Assembly (NCBI GenBank): GCA_050180745.1
Contig: JBFXDW010000021.1
Span: 1 to 23,072, forward strand
Direction: 5' to 3'
Length of the DNA: 23,072 nt
Origin: JBFXDW01 sp050180745
GTDB lineage: Bacteria; Pseudomonadota; Alphaproteobacteria; UBA9219
In this document: positions 15,270-22,312 of the stretch, piece by piece
Position numbering within the stretch: the stretch's first letter is position 1
How the letters are laid out: the number at the start of each line of letters is the position of its first letter
Program-made: the position numbers and the translations under genes
Notes under the pieces: model-generated
What the model was told of the DNA's origin: nothing
Database searches by the model: none
The model's input: the letters and a program-made list of their open reading frames with translations, nothing else

Positions 15270-15295
15270 CGTAACAGTATGATCAGGAGCTATTA

Positions 15296-15727
15296 ATGGG
15301 AACCAGTACAACAGAAGTTCATGAAGAATCTTCTTGTCAAAATTCGTTATTATCTTTTACCTCAGAAATCGTATCAGCTTATGTTTCCAATCATAATCTG
15401 AGCAAGGAGGAGCTGCCAGAGTTGATGGCTCTGGTTCATAAAAATCTATCTATACTTCAAAAGAACAGCGGCTCATCCCTAGCGCGCCCAGACCCTGCAA
15501 CAACCATAGAAGATTCGGTCAAGTCAGATTATATTGTTTGCCTTGAAGACGGAAAAAAACTGAAAATGCTAAAGCGCCACCTAAAAACGGCCTATGGCAT
15601 GACACCGGATCAATATCGCGAGAGATGGAATCTGCCTGCCGATTATCCCATGGTTGCCCCCAATTATGCGAAAAAACGCAGTAAATTGGCTAGACAAATC
15701 GGTCTTGGCACAGCTCGAAAAAAATAA
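15296..15727 (+). CDS. mucR: Ros/MucR-family transcriptional regulator
   Basis: This 143-residue DNA-binding regulator belongs to a family that controls surface polysaccharides, motility and cell-cycle genes in alphaproteobacteria. The C-terminal half is diagnostic: YIVCLEDGKKLKMLKRHL, then GMTPDQYRERWNLPADYPMV and APNYAKKRSKLARQIGLG. Of the Ros zinc ligands (C-x2-C...H...H), the second Cys is Asp (CLED) and the second His is replaced (TAYGM), so metal binding is doubtful; this is common among MucR homologues. AGGAG lies 6 nt before the start. It has its own promoter and a strong terminator. Confidence 0.93.
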   Translation: MGTSTTEVHEESSCQNSLLSFTSEIVSAYVSNHNLSKEELPELMALVHKNLSILQKNSGSSLARPDPATTIEDSVKSDYIVCLEDGKKLKMLKRHLKTAYGMTPDQYRERWNLPADYPMVAPNYAKKRSKLARQIGLGTARKK

Positions 15728-15748
15728 AAGAGCCTAATCATTCAAAAA

Positions 15749-15775
15749 GCGAGGATTTATCCTCGCTTTTTTTTT
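15749..15775 (+). terminator. Rho-independent terminator after the MucR-like gene
   Basis: GCGAGGA (15749-15755) pairs perfectly with TCCTCGC (15760-15766) across TTTA, followed by nine T residues. It ends the single-gene transcript. Confidence 0.93.
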
Positions 15776-15843
15776 ACTTTTATCTTTCATTCACGTGCTG
15801 ATATGTTAGAAAAAGTTGTAATATTCTCTTCCGCGAGGACCCT

Positions 15844-16728
15844 ATGGTTTCACAAACGATCATCGACAAACTGGATCGAGACCTAACGGTCGGCTCGCTA
15901 CAGGTCCGTTTAGCCGAAGCGCAAAATGAAATTGAAGCCGCCCAGAGATTGCGTTACCGCGTCTTTTATGAGGAAATGGGCGCGCACCCTACATTAGAAA
16001 CGCTTGCTGCTCAAAGAGATTTTGATGCACTGGATGAGGTATGTGACCATTTACTAGTCCTTGATCATGACCGCCCAGAAGGCGATCAAGTAGTTGGAAC
16101 CTATCGCCTCAACCGACGAGAAACCGCAGCCAAACATGGCTCTTTTTATTCTGCAAGCGAATATGATATTGCTCCCCTGATAGCCTACCCAGGTGAAATT
16201 CTGGAATTGGGCCGCTCTTGCATTGATAAAGACTATCGCACAGGCGTGGTCATGAACATACTCTGGAAGGGGCTGGCCAGCTATATGTTCCGCTATGATA
16301 TCACGCTGATGTTCGGATGTGCCTCACTGCCCGGCACTGATCCAGAAAAGCACGTCATACCGCTCTCTTACCTCTACCACCATCATCTGGCTCCACCGGC
16401 GCTACGCGCTAAGGCGTTACCTGAACGCTATGTCAAAATGGATATACTGCCTCAGGAGGCTTTCGATCCAGATCAGGCTTTTGATTCTTTAGCCTTCAAC
16501 AACATCACACTGAATCCTCGTGAAGGCGCCAATAGCCTACCGCCTCTTATCAAAGGATATTTACGTGTTGGCGGCTATGTCGGCGATGGTGCCGTTTTGG
16601 ACGAACAGTTCAATACAACGGATGTATGCATTATCGTAAAAACGAATTTGATTACGGACCGCTATTTACGCCATTACGAAAAAGCTGAATCCCGATCAGC
16701 CAACGCTGCTGAAAACGACGAAGAGTAA
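15844..16728 (+). CDS. olsB: L-ornithine N(alpha)-acyltransferase OlsB (GNAT-like)
   Basis: OlsB acylates ornithine with a 3-hydroxyacyl group from acyl-ACP, the first step of ornithine membrane lipid synthesis. The 294 residues carry the family blocks RLRYRVFYEEMGAHPT, CDHLLVLD with VGTYRL, FYSASEYDI, ILELGRSCID, FGCASLPGTDPE and LPPLIKGYLRVGGYVGDGAV. GAGGAC lies just before the ATG. No OlsA partner is visible in the window. The protein lacks a membrane segment and should act at the inner face of the membrane. Confidence 0.9.
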   Translation: MVSQTIIDKLDRDLTVGSLQVRLAEAQNEIEAAQRLRYRVFYEEMGAHPTLETLAAQRDFDALDEVCDHLLVLDHDRPEGDQVVGTYRLNRRETAAKHGSFYSASEYDIAPLIAYPGEILELGRSCIDKDYRTGVVMNILWKGLASYMFRYDITLMFGCASLPGTDPEKHVIPLSYLYHHHLAPPALRAKALPERYVKMDILPQEAFDPDQAFDSLAFNNITLNPREGANSLPPLIKGYLRVGGYVGDGAVLDEQFNTTDVCIIVKTNLITDRYLRHYEKAESRSANAAENDEE

Positions 16729-16747
16729 CCTTTGAAGAGTAACCTTT
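16720..16747. repeat. Perfect 2 x 14-bp tandem repeat at the olsB stop
   Basis: GAAGAGTAACCTTT occurs twice in a row. The first copy contains the olsB stop codon and the second is non-coding. It looks like a recent small duplication. Confidence 0.8.
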
Positions 16748-16753
16748 TTAGAG

Positions 16754-16767
16754 CCTGTTCAGAATCT
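16754..16767. repeat. Half-palindrome repeat downstream of metF
   Basis: CCTGTTCAGAATCT differs by one base from CCTGTTCATAATCT at 20083-20096, on the other side of metE-metF. It touches the metF stop codon. Confidence 0.45.
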
Positions 16768-17639
16768 TAAAACCCCGCCCTCATCCAACGGCAAAGATGG
16801 CTCGTAAGCATCGTTTCGTTCATCGTATAAAAATGAAAACGAGAAACGCCGTGATCAATCAAACGTGTAATCTGGTGTGTCATGACCTCCATCGCCAGTA
16901 ATTTATGATCAATACTGTCTGCATCAACACCTTCAAATATAGCGTGCAGAAAATAAGGTACATGCGCATTACAGCGCGCCGCAAGATCACACGTTTTTTC
17001 AAAATTTAAAACAGGCAACAGCCCAGGAACCAAAGGAACGGTAATGCCGCGTTTCTCAACCCTGTCGCGCCAATTCAAGAACACTTCCGGATCAAAGAAA
17101 AACTGGGTCAAAACGCCATCTGCACCAGCATCAACTTTGCGTTTCAAATGATCTAAGTCGAACGTCTGTGAGGACGACTCGGGATGCGTTTCAGGATACC
17201 CCGCGACATAAACGGACATATCAGGATGTCTTGTTTTTATAGACGAGATAAACTCATACGTAGTTTCATAGCCCTCAGGATAAGGTTGGTAAGGCGCTCC
17301 CTGCCCCCTCATATCTCCACGTAAAGCCACAATATGGCGGATACCGTCATCCCAAAAGAAATCCACCATTTCATCGACATCTCTGCGCGTACGGTTTGCA
17401 CAAGTTATATGTGCCGAAACAGGAGCACGTGCACGAGCCTTCACGCAAGAAACAACGTGACGAACAGAATGTACCGTTTCTTCTGTCCCCGTTGCCCCAA
17501 ACGTCACAGTCAGAGCCGCAGGATCAAGAGAGGAATAAACATCAACGGTCTCAAGAAGACGATCTAGCCCTTTTTCCGTCTTGGGCGGAAATAGCTCTAA
17601 TGAAAAAGCAATATCAGAAGGGACAAAATGATCGTTCAT
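16767..17639 (-). CDS. metF: 5,10-methylenetetrahydrofolate reductase MetF
   Basis: This FAD enzyme reduces 5,10-methylene-THF to 5-methyl-THF, the methyl donor for MetE. The 290 residues match the bacterial form, with SLELFPPKT near the N-terminus (catalytic Glu in ELFPPKT), VSAHITC, HIVALRGD, VAGYPETHPE, LKRKVDAGADGVLTQFFFD and the C-terminal FHFYTMNE, where YTLNR is usual. GAGGTG precedes the start by a few bases. It lies 42 nt downstream of metE on the same strand, consistent with a metE-metF operon. Confidence 0.95.
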   Translation of the reverse strand: MNDHFVPSDIAFSLELFPPKTEKGLDRLLETVDVYSSLDPAALTVTFGATGTEETVHSVRHVVSCVKARARAPVSAHITCANRTRRDVDEMVDFFWDDGIRHIVALRGDMRGQGAPYQPYPEGYETTYEFISSIKTRHPDMSVYVAGYPETHPESSSQTFDLDHLKRKVDAGADGVLTQFFFDPEVFLNWRDRVEKRGITVPLVPGLLPVLNFEKTCDLAARCNAHVPYFLHAIFEGVDADSIDHKLLAMEVMTHQITRLIDHGVSRFHFYTMNETMLTSHLCRWMRAGF

Positions 17640-17681
17640 AACACCTCATGCGTATCCTTTTTTTCTTGCTGGAGACAGTCT

Positions 17682-19964
17682 TTAGGGATTATCTCTCAAA
17701 ACGCGCGCCGCCTCAACCATACGGGTTAGACTCTCCTTGACCTCTGGCCAGCCACGCGTTTTAAGACCGCAATCAGGATTAACCCATATTTGATCAGGTC
17801 CCAACAGATCAGATGCTTTTTTCAATAAACTTATCATCTCCTCCACGTGCGGTACACGCGGCGAATGAATATCGTAAACACCTGGGCCTATACCTGCGGG
17901 ATATTTAAAAGTTACGAACGCGTCTAACAGCTCCATCTGCGAGCGGCTTGTTTCAATCGATATTACATCGGCATCAAGATCTTTAATCGAACTTATGATG
18001 TCGTTGAATTCAGAATAGCACATATGCGTATGAATTTGTGTTTCATCTCGAACCCCTGTTGAAACAAGCCTAAACGCTTTAACTGCCCACGGAAAATATT
18101 TACGCCATTCGCCACGTCTTATAGGTGCTCCCTCACGGAACGCAGGCTCATCAATTTGAATAATTTTGATACCTGCACGCTCTAAATCCAAAACCTCATC
18201 CTGAAGCGCCAGCGCAATCTGATGTGCGGTGACACTGTACGGCTGATCATCTCGCACGAAAGACCAGCGAAGGATCGTCACCGGCCCCGTCAACATACCC
18301 TTCACAGGCTTATCCGTTAAGCCTTGAGCAAAACGCGCTAACTCTACGGTCATCGGCTCCAAGCGCACAACGTCACCATAGATAATCGGAGGTTTAACTC
18401 CGCGTGAGCCATAAGACTGTACCCAGCCATTCTTCGTAAAAGCAAAGCCTTTCATCTTCTCGCCAAAGAATTCAACCATATCGGTGCGTTCAAATTCGCC
18501 ATGAACAAGAACATCAAGGCCAGCCTGTTCTTGAAACTCGATACAGGATTTAATCTGATCTTTAATAAACTCCCCATACTCTTCTTGAGACAAATCGCCT
18601 TTCCGATAAAGCGCACGCTTCTGGCGAACTTCTTTTGTCTGCGGAAAGGAGCCTATCGTCGTGCTCGGATAAAGAGGCAAGGACAGAGCCGCTTTTTGAA
18701 GCTCACGACGGGCCTCATAAGCACTCGCCCTTCCTGCAGTGTCCAATCCTTGCTCGAGCATACGCTCTTTCACCGCAGCCTCACGAACCATAGGCGATAT
18801 CTTTCGGCTCTCAACCGCTTCGGTGCTGGCCACAAGTTTTGAGGCTATCGCACCACGGCCTTCGTTAAGGCCATGCGCCAGAGCATGAAGCTCTTCGAGC
18901 TTTTGTGCTGTAAAAGCAAGCCACTTTCTAACTTGTGGGTGAAGATCCGTTTCATATTTCAAATCATAAGGCGCATGCAAGAAAGAACAGCTACCACAAA
19001 CCCATAAGCGATGATTACCAACCTTTGTTGCGACACGCTCCAGAATTTGCAACGAATGTTCAAGATTATTTCGCCACACATTGCGCCCATCAACAACGCC
19101 CGCCGCCAAGACCATAGACGATGGCAGCACCTCAAGAAGCTCATCAAGCTGAGCTTCTCCTTGAATCAAATCAACATGCAAGATATCAACTGGCAGGGAA
19201 ACGGCTAAAGCCAGATTATCTTCTAATCTGCCATAAGGGCTTGTCAGCATAAGTTTAAGTTTTGTTTTCTCGCGTAAGAATTGATACGCTTTTTCATAAG
19301 CCGCGCGGCTTTGAGCATCAAGATCTGTGACAAGGAAAGGCTCATCGAACTGAACGCACCGAGCCCCTACCGCTTCTAATTTTAAGAGAAGCTGAACGTA
19401 ACATTCTAAACATGCATCAAGATAATCCAACGGCGCAGTGCTATCACTGCATTTAGCCAACAGCAAATAACTGACAGGCCCCACCAGAACAGGCCGCGTT
19501 TCAAAACCCAATGCCTTGGCTTCAAGATATTCATCAACAGGTTTTGAACCAACAAGCTGGAATCTGGTTTTTGCAGACAATTCAGGAACTATGTAGTGAT
19601 AGTTCGTATCGAACCATTTGGTCATCTCTGCCGCAGGAACATCGCGCCCCTCTTTTTGCTCGCCCCGCGCCATGGCAAAATAAGTCTCAAGACTTACCTC
19701 TCCCCCCTGCCAACCGTACCGCTCAGGCACAACGCCGAACAGAACTGACATATCTAAGACATGATCATAAAAAGAAAAATCGTTTGAAGGCATAAGACCA
19801 ATACCAGAATCTTTCTGGAGCCCCCACGATTCGGCACGAAGCGCTTTACCGGTTTGTATGAGATCAGCTTGTGAAATCTCGCCCCGCCAGAAGGCCTCAA
19901 GAGCAAATTTAAGCTCACGCTTAGGACCGATACGCGGACATCCAAGAGTAGTAGATTGGGCCAT
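17682..19964 (-). CDS. metE: Cobalamin-independent methionine synthase MetE
   Basis: MetE transfers the methyl group of 5-methyl-THF-triglutamate to homocysteine to form methionine, in the cytoplasm. The 760 residues contain the duplicated barrel, starting LGCPRIGPKRELKFALEAFW. The second barrel opens with LPLYPSTTIGSFPQTKEVR. Zinc ligands are H647 and C649 (IHTHMCYSEF), E671 (ISIETSRSQ) and C732 (NPDCGLKTRGW); H700 in DIHSPRVP is the likely acid. AAGGAGG precedes the start by about 8 nt. A possible short leader ORF lies immediately upstream. Confidence 0.97.
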   Translation of the reverse strand: MAQSTTLGCPRIGPKRELKFALEAFWRGEISQADLIQTGKALRAESWGLQKDSGIGLMPSNDFSFYDHVLDMSVLFGVVPERYGWQGGEVSLETYFAMARGEQKEGRDVPAAEMTKWFDTNYHYIVPELSAKTRFQLVGSKPVDEYLEAKALGFETRPVLVGPVSYLLLAKCSDSTAPLDYLDACLECYVQLLLKLEAVGARCVQFDEPFLVTDLDAQSRAAYEKAYQFLREKTKLKLMLTSPYGRLEDNLALAVSLPVDILHVDLIQGEAQLDELLEVLPSSMVLAAGVVDGRNVWRNNLEHSLQILERVATKVGNHRLWVCGSCSFLHAPYDLKYETDLHPQVRKWLAFTAQKLEELHALAHGLNEGRGAIASKLVASTEAVESRKISPMVREAAVKERMLEQGLDTAGRASAYEARRELQKAALSLPLYPSTTIGSFPQTKEVRQKRALYRKGDLSQEEYGEFIKDQIKSCIEFQEQAGLDVLVHGEFERTDMVEFFGEKMKGFAFTKNGWVQSYGSRGVKPPIIYGDVVRLEPMTVELARFAQGLTDKPVKGMLTGPVTILRWSFVRDDQPYSVTAHQIALALQDEVLDLERAGIKIIQIDEPAFREGAPIRRGEWRKYFPWAVKAFRLVSTGVRDETQIHTHMCYSEFNDIISSIKDLDADVISIETSRSQMELLDAFVTFKYPAGIGPGVYDIHSPRVPHVEEMISLLKKASDLLGPDQIWVNPDCGLKTRGWPEVKESLTRMVEAARVLRDNP

Positions 19965-19991
19965 AAACAGCGCCTCCTTATCCAGATAAAG

Positions 19992-20066
19992 TTAACGAGA
20001 AGACATGAAGATAGCGTTTTCATGAGAAAGACGAGTGTATTCAGGCGAAAATAGAGCTTTAACCAT
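19992..20066 (-). CDS. Possible 24-residue leader ORF upstream of metE
   Basis: An ATG at 20066 preceded by GAGGGAGAAT opens 24 codons (MVKALFSPEY... ending FMSSR) closed by TAA, 27 nt before the metE start. The ribosome site is as good as those of the real genes nearby. It might be a regulatory leader peptide, a small protein, or chance. There is no run of Met codons as in classical attenuators (only M1 and M21), and I see no clear terminator between it and metE. Confidence 0.4.
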   Translation of the reverse strand: MVKALFSPEYTRLSHENAIFMSSR

Positions 20067-20083
20067 ATTCTCCCTCTTAGACC

Positions 20084-20109
20084 CTGTTCATAATCTAGAT
20101 TATGAACAG
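20084..20109. repeat. Perfect 26-bp palindrome upstream of metE
   Basis: CTGTTCATAATCT is directly followed by its exact reverse complement AGATTATGAACAG. Imperfect symmetry extends a few bases further. It may be an operator, a hairpin in the metE leader, or two abutting inverted-repeat ends of a lost mobile element. A one-mismatch half copy lies just past metF. Confidence 0.75.
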
Positions 20110-20209
20110 ACTCTTATTTTCTCATTGCTTTCAGAAGCATAACCATCTAATTATTCTCGCTGAGTTTTAGAGAATGACTCTTTCTTCTGCTACAGTCTTC
20201 TTCTTGCGT

Positions 20210-20237
20210 TTGTTGAAGAGTTCTACTTTAGGATACT
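20210..20237 (+). promoter_or_regulatory. Possible promoter of the cold-shock gene
   Basis: TTGTTG (20210-20215) and GATACT (20232-20237) are separated by 16 nt, leaving a leader of about 50 nt. The leader contains a CCCTC/GAGGG hairpin (20252-20266). Confidence 0.35.
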
Positions 20238-20297
20238 CATGAATTATGTTACCCTCGCTGTGAGGGCGGCTAAACTAACAAAACTAAGGAAAAGACT

Positions 20298-20516
20298 ATG
20301 TCAAAAGGTACCGTGAAATGGTTCAACGCTCAAAAAGGTTTTGGATTCATTCAACCCGCAGAAGGCGGAGCGGATGTATTCGTTCATATCAGCGCTGTTG
20401 AGCGTGCTGGCCTAAGCGGCCTCAACGAAGGTCAAACCGTAAGCTATGAGCTGGCAACACAACGTGGAAAAACCTCTGCGGTAAATCTGCAAGTTGCTGG
20501 TTCAGAAGGCGAATAA
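20298..20516 (+). CDS. cspA: Cold-shock domain protein (CspA family)
   Basis: This 72-residue single-domain RNA chaperone binds single-stranded RNA and DNA. RNP1 is KGFGFI and RNP2 is VFVHI, within KGTVKWFNAQKGFGFIQPAE. The length is standard. AAGGA lies about 8 nt before the ATG, behind a short leader with a hairpin, and a strong terminator follows. Which Csp paralogue it is cannot be told, so the symbol is for the family. Confidence 0.95.
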   Translation: MSKGTVKWFNAQKGFGFIQPAEGGADVFVHISAVERAGLSGLNEGQTVSYELATQRGKTSAVNLQVAGSEGE

Positions 20517-20538
20517 AATAGCCCTTCTAGCCTATTTG

Positions 20539-20576
20539 ATAGCTCCTGTCGTGCAATCGACAGGAGCTATTTTTTT
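20539..20576 (+). terminator. Rho-independent terminator after the cold-shock gene
   Basis: A 13-bp stem (AT plus AGCTCCTGTCG at 20539-20551, against 20558-20570) with a TGCAAT loop is followed by six or more T residues. Confidence 0.95.
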
Positions 20577-20581
20577 ATGCC

Positions 20582-20612
20582 TTGTATTTTTCTTGTTTTT
20601 CGTGTATACAAA
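20582..20612 (+). promoter_or_regulatory. Promoter and inverted repeat of brnTA
   Basis: TTGTAT (20582-20587) and TATACA (20605-20610) are exactly 17 nt apart. The outer sequences TTGTAT and ATACAA (20607-20612) are inverted repeats, a possible site for BrnA autorepression. The expected transcription start falls at or within a few bases of the brnT ATG (20618). Confidence 0.6.
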
Positions 20613-20617
20613 TACTC

Positions 20618-20902
20618 ATGAAATATGAGTGGGACGAAGCTAAAAACGCTCGCAATCGAGACGTACACGGTGTCGATTTTGATCTTGTCGAATCTTTTGA
20701 ATGGTCAAGAGCCCTCATTGCAAAAGATGAGCGCTGGGACTACGGAGAGATTCGCCTTATTGGATACGGCTTCATTGGAAAACGCCTCTATATTTGTGTA
20801 TACACACAACGCCCGCATGCACGACGGATTATTAGCTTAAGAAAGGCCAATAAAAGGGAAGAAAAACTCTATGAAGAAGCAATCAAAACCTTTGACGAAT
20901 AA
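20618..20902 (+). CDS. brnT: BrnT-family ribonuclease toxin
   Basis: BrnT is a RelE-fold ribonuclease that cleaves mRNA and stops growth until neutralised by BrnA. The 94 residues start MKYEWDEAKNARNRDVHGVDF, the standard family opening, and contain DERWDYGEIRLIGYGF, YICVYTQRPHARRIISLRKANKREEKLYEEA near the end. The start at 20618 is preferred over an upstream TTG, which falls inside the promoter. There is no Shine-Dalgarno, and the promoter position suggests a nearly leaderless mRNA. Its 3' end overlaps brnA by 32 nt. Confidence 0.9.
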   Translation: MKYEWDEAKNARNRDVHGVDFDLVESFEWSRALIAKDERWDYGEIRLIGYGFIGKRLYICVYTQRPHARRIISLRKANKREEKLYEEAIKTFDE

Positions 20903-21164
20903 AGCTGGGGATGTACGCCACATAACAAAGGCAGATATATCTCGGTTTCGTCCCGCCCGCGAAGTTGATCCTCAACTTCTAGATGCGTATGAATCCGGCA
21001 CATTATCTGTGCGGGGGCGTCCACGTGGTTCAAGCAAAACACCTGTTAATCTGCGACTAGACAATGAAGTCTTAGCGTTCTTTAAAAATGGCGGCGCTGG
21101 CTGGCAAACCCGTATCAATAAGACACTCAAGGCTATTGTCGAAGCTTCGCGAGAAAATAGCTGA
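20871..21164 (+). CDS. brnA: BrnA-family antitoxin
   Basis: BrnA binds and neutralises BrnT and usually represses its own promoter. The 97 residues end with the family block VRGRPRGSSKTPVNLRLDNEVLAFFKNGGAGWQTRINKTLKAIV, a ribbon-helix-helix-like DNA-binding segment. The N-terminal half is expected to wrap around the toxin. It starts inside brnT (32-nt overlap), fitting the toxin-first order of this system. Confidence 0.9.
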   Translation: MKKQSKPLTNKAGDVRHITKADISRFRPAREVDPQLLDAYESGTLSVRGRPRGSSKTPVNLRLDNEVLAFFKNGGAGWQTRINKTLKAIVEASRENS

Positions 21165-21201
21165 AGCGCGAACTCAACCACAGATAGAACAGCCTATCCA
21201 A

Positions 21202-21222
21202 GATTCGCCTTTGGAGCGAATC
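21202..21222 (+). other. Hairpin between brnA and cbiM
   Basis: GATTCGC (21202-21208) pairs with GCGAATC (21216-21222) around a 7-nt loop. No T run follows, so termination is doubtful. No cobalamin or nickel riboswitch is evident in the 137-nt gap. Confidence 0.4.
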
Positions 21223-21301
21223 CTCTTGCGGGTATATGATTCTCGGATTAATAATAAATCCAGCAGCGTTTTTCCTTCCTTTTCTACGCTTGAGGCCATC
21301 C

Positions 21302-22273
21302 ATGCATATACCCGACGGATTCCTATCCACACCCCTTTCCGCTTCCACGAGCGCAATCTCTCTAGCAGCCCTAACCTACAGCCTAATAAGCCTTAAAAAA
21401 GAGGTGAAAAAGGATAAAGCCATAACCCCTCTTTTGGCCATGCTGACGGCGTTCGTATTTGCCGCTCAAATGCTAAATTTCCCCATCGGAGGCGGAACAA
21501 GCGGCCATTTCTTAGGTGCCGCAGCCATCATGGCGCTCTTGGGACCATGGAGCGCCTGTGTTGCCCTGTCCCTCGTTCTTATCGTTCAGGCGTTTTTGTT
21601 TGGTGATGGGGGCGTAACTGCGCTAGGCGCTAATATCTTTAATATGGGGATAGTCGCTGGTATTGTGTGCTGGCCGATGATGCGCTCTATTCGGAACATT
21701 CTCCCCGCCGGACGAAGTGGTTATCTGGCAAGCGTAGCTGTCACGAGCTGGTTTAGCATTGTCTTAGCCTCTTTTTCATGTTCCCTTTTGTTGGCCTTTT
21801 CGGGGACAATAGATTTAGGAACCGTCCTTCCGGCTATGGTCGGCACACATGCCCTTATTGGGATTGGAGAAGCTCTTATCTCAACAGCCGTTGTTGCTGC
21901 CGTCCTTTCTATTCGCCCAGACATTGCGCCTCAATGGAGCCAAACGCCCACAACGACAAAATCAATCCTCCCAGCCCCTTCCCTATCCATGTCAGGGCTG
22001 GCTGTGGCTGTTTTACTGGCAACTTTTGCATCTCCTTTTGCCTCATCCTTTCCTGATGGGCTTGAGCGAGTCGCCGAAGATAAGGGCTTTATCGAAAGAG
22101 CCTCCGAAGAAGTTACTGTCTGGCAAAACAGCCTTTTCCCCGATTACACTCTCCCCATCATTCAAGCCGAGGGCCTATCCACAAGCGCAGCGGGCCTGAT
22201 TGGTACGCTGTTGATGTTTGCTATGGGCTATGTTGTCGTTGGAAGTATGGTCCGGCAGCCTATGAAGAAATAG
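21302..22273 (+). CDS. cbiM: CbiM/NikM-type ECF transporter permease with C-terminal PDGLE domain
   Basis: This is the substrate-binding membrane component of an energy-coupling-factor transporter for cobalt or nickel. The start at 21302 gives the diagnostic MHIPDGFLS N-terminus, whose His helps bind metal, with GAGG 6 nt upstream. LNFPIGGGTSGHFLGAAAI, LGPWSACVAL and FGDGGVTALGANIFNMG are family blocks. The C-terminal part contains FPDGLERVAEDKGF and LPDYTLPII, the PDGLE domain often encoded separately as CbiN/NikN-like. It has 323 residues and several membrane helices. No ATPase or T-component gene is in the window. Cobalt or nickel cannot be decided. Confidence 0.88.
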   Translation: MHIPDGFLSTPLSASTSAISLAALTYSLISLKKEVKKDKAITPLLAMLTAFVFAAQMLNFPIGGGTSGHFLGAAAIMALLGPWSACVALSLVLIVQAFLFGDGGVTALGANIFNMGIVAGIVCWPMMRSIRNILPAGRSGYLASVAVTSWFSIVLASFSCSLLLAFSGTIDLGTVLPAMVGTHALIGIGEALISTAVVAAVLSIRPDIAPQWSQTPTTTKSILPAPSLSMSGLAVAVLLATFASPFASSFPDGLERVAEDKGFIERASEEVTVWQNSLFPDYTLPIIQAEGLSTSAAGLIGTLLMFAMGYVVVGSMVRQPMKK

Positions 22274-22284
22274 GCAAAGAAGGA

Positions 22285-22312
22285 AAAAGAAGGAGTAGGA
22301 ACCCTACTCCTT
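22285..22312 (-). terminator. Terminator of dsbB, overlapping its stop codon
   Basis: Bases 22290-22299 and 22303-22312 form a perfect 10-bp stem with a 3-nt loop. Read on minus it is followed by CTTTTTCC. The stem contains the last two codons and the stop of dsbB. It may also serve the convergent cbiM transcript, but there is no T run on plus. Confidence 0.6.

Larger units (their letters stand above)
19965..20297. other. metE-cspA divergent intergenic region
   Basis: The region holds the possible metE leader ORF (19992-20066), a perfect 26-bp palindrome (20084-20109), and the promoter and leader of the cold-shock gene. I looked for a SAM or cobalamin riboswitch before metE and did not see convincing conserved elements. 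Confidence 0.5.

Noticed and set aside
19965..20110. SAM-II or cobalamin riboswitch upstream of metE
   Set aside because: No conserved pseudoknot or cobalamin-box sequence could be found; the region is better described by the short ORF and palindrome.
21165..21301. Metal or cobalamin riboswitch before cbiM
   Set aside because: The gap is only 137 nt and shows just one simple hairpin, too short and lacking the conserved core.
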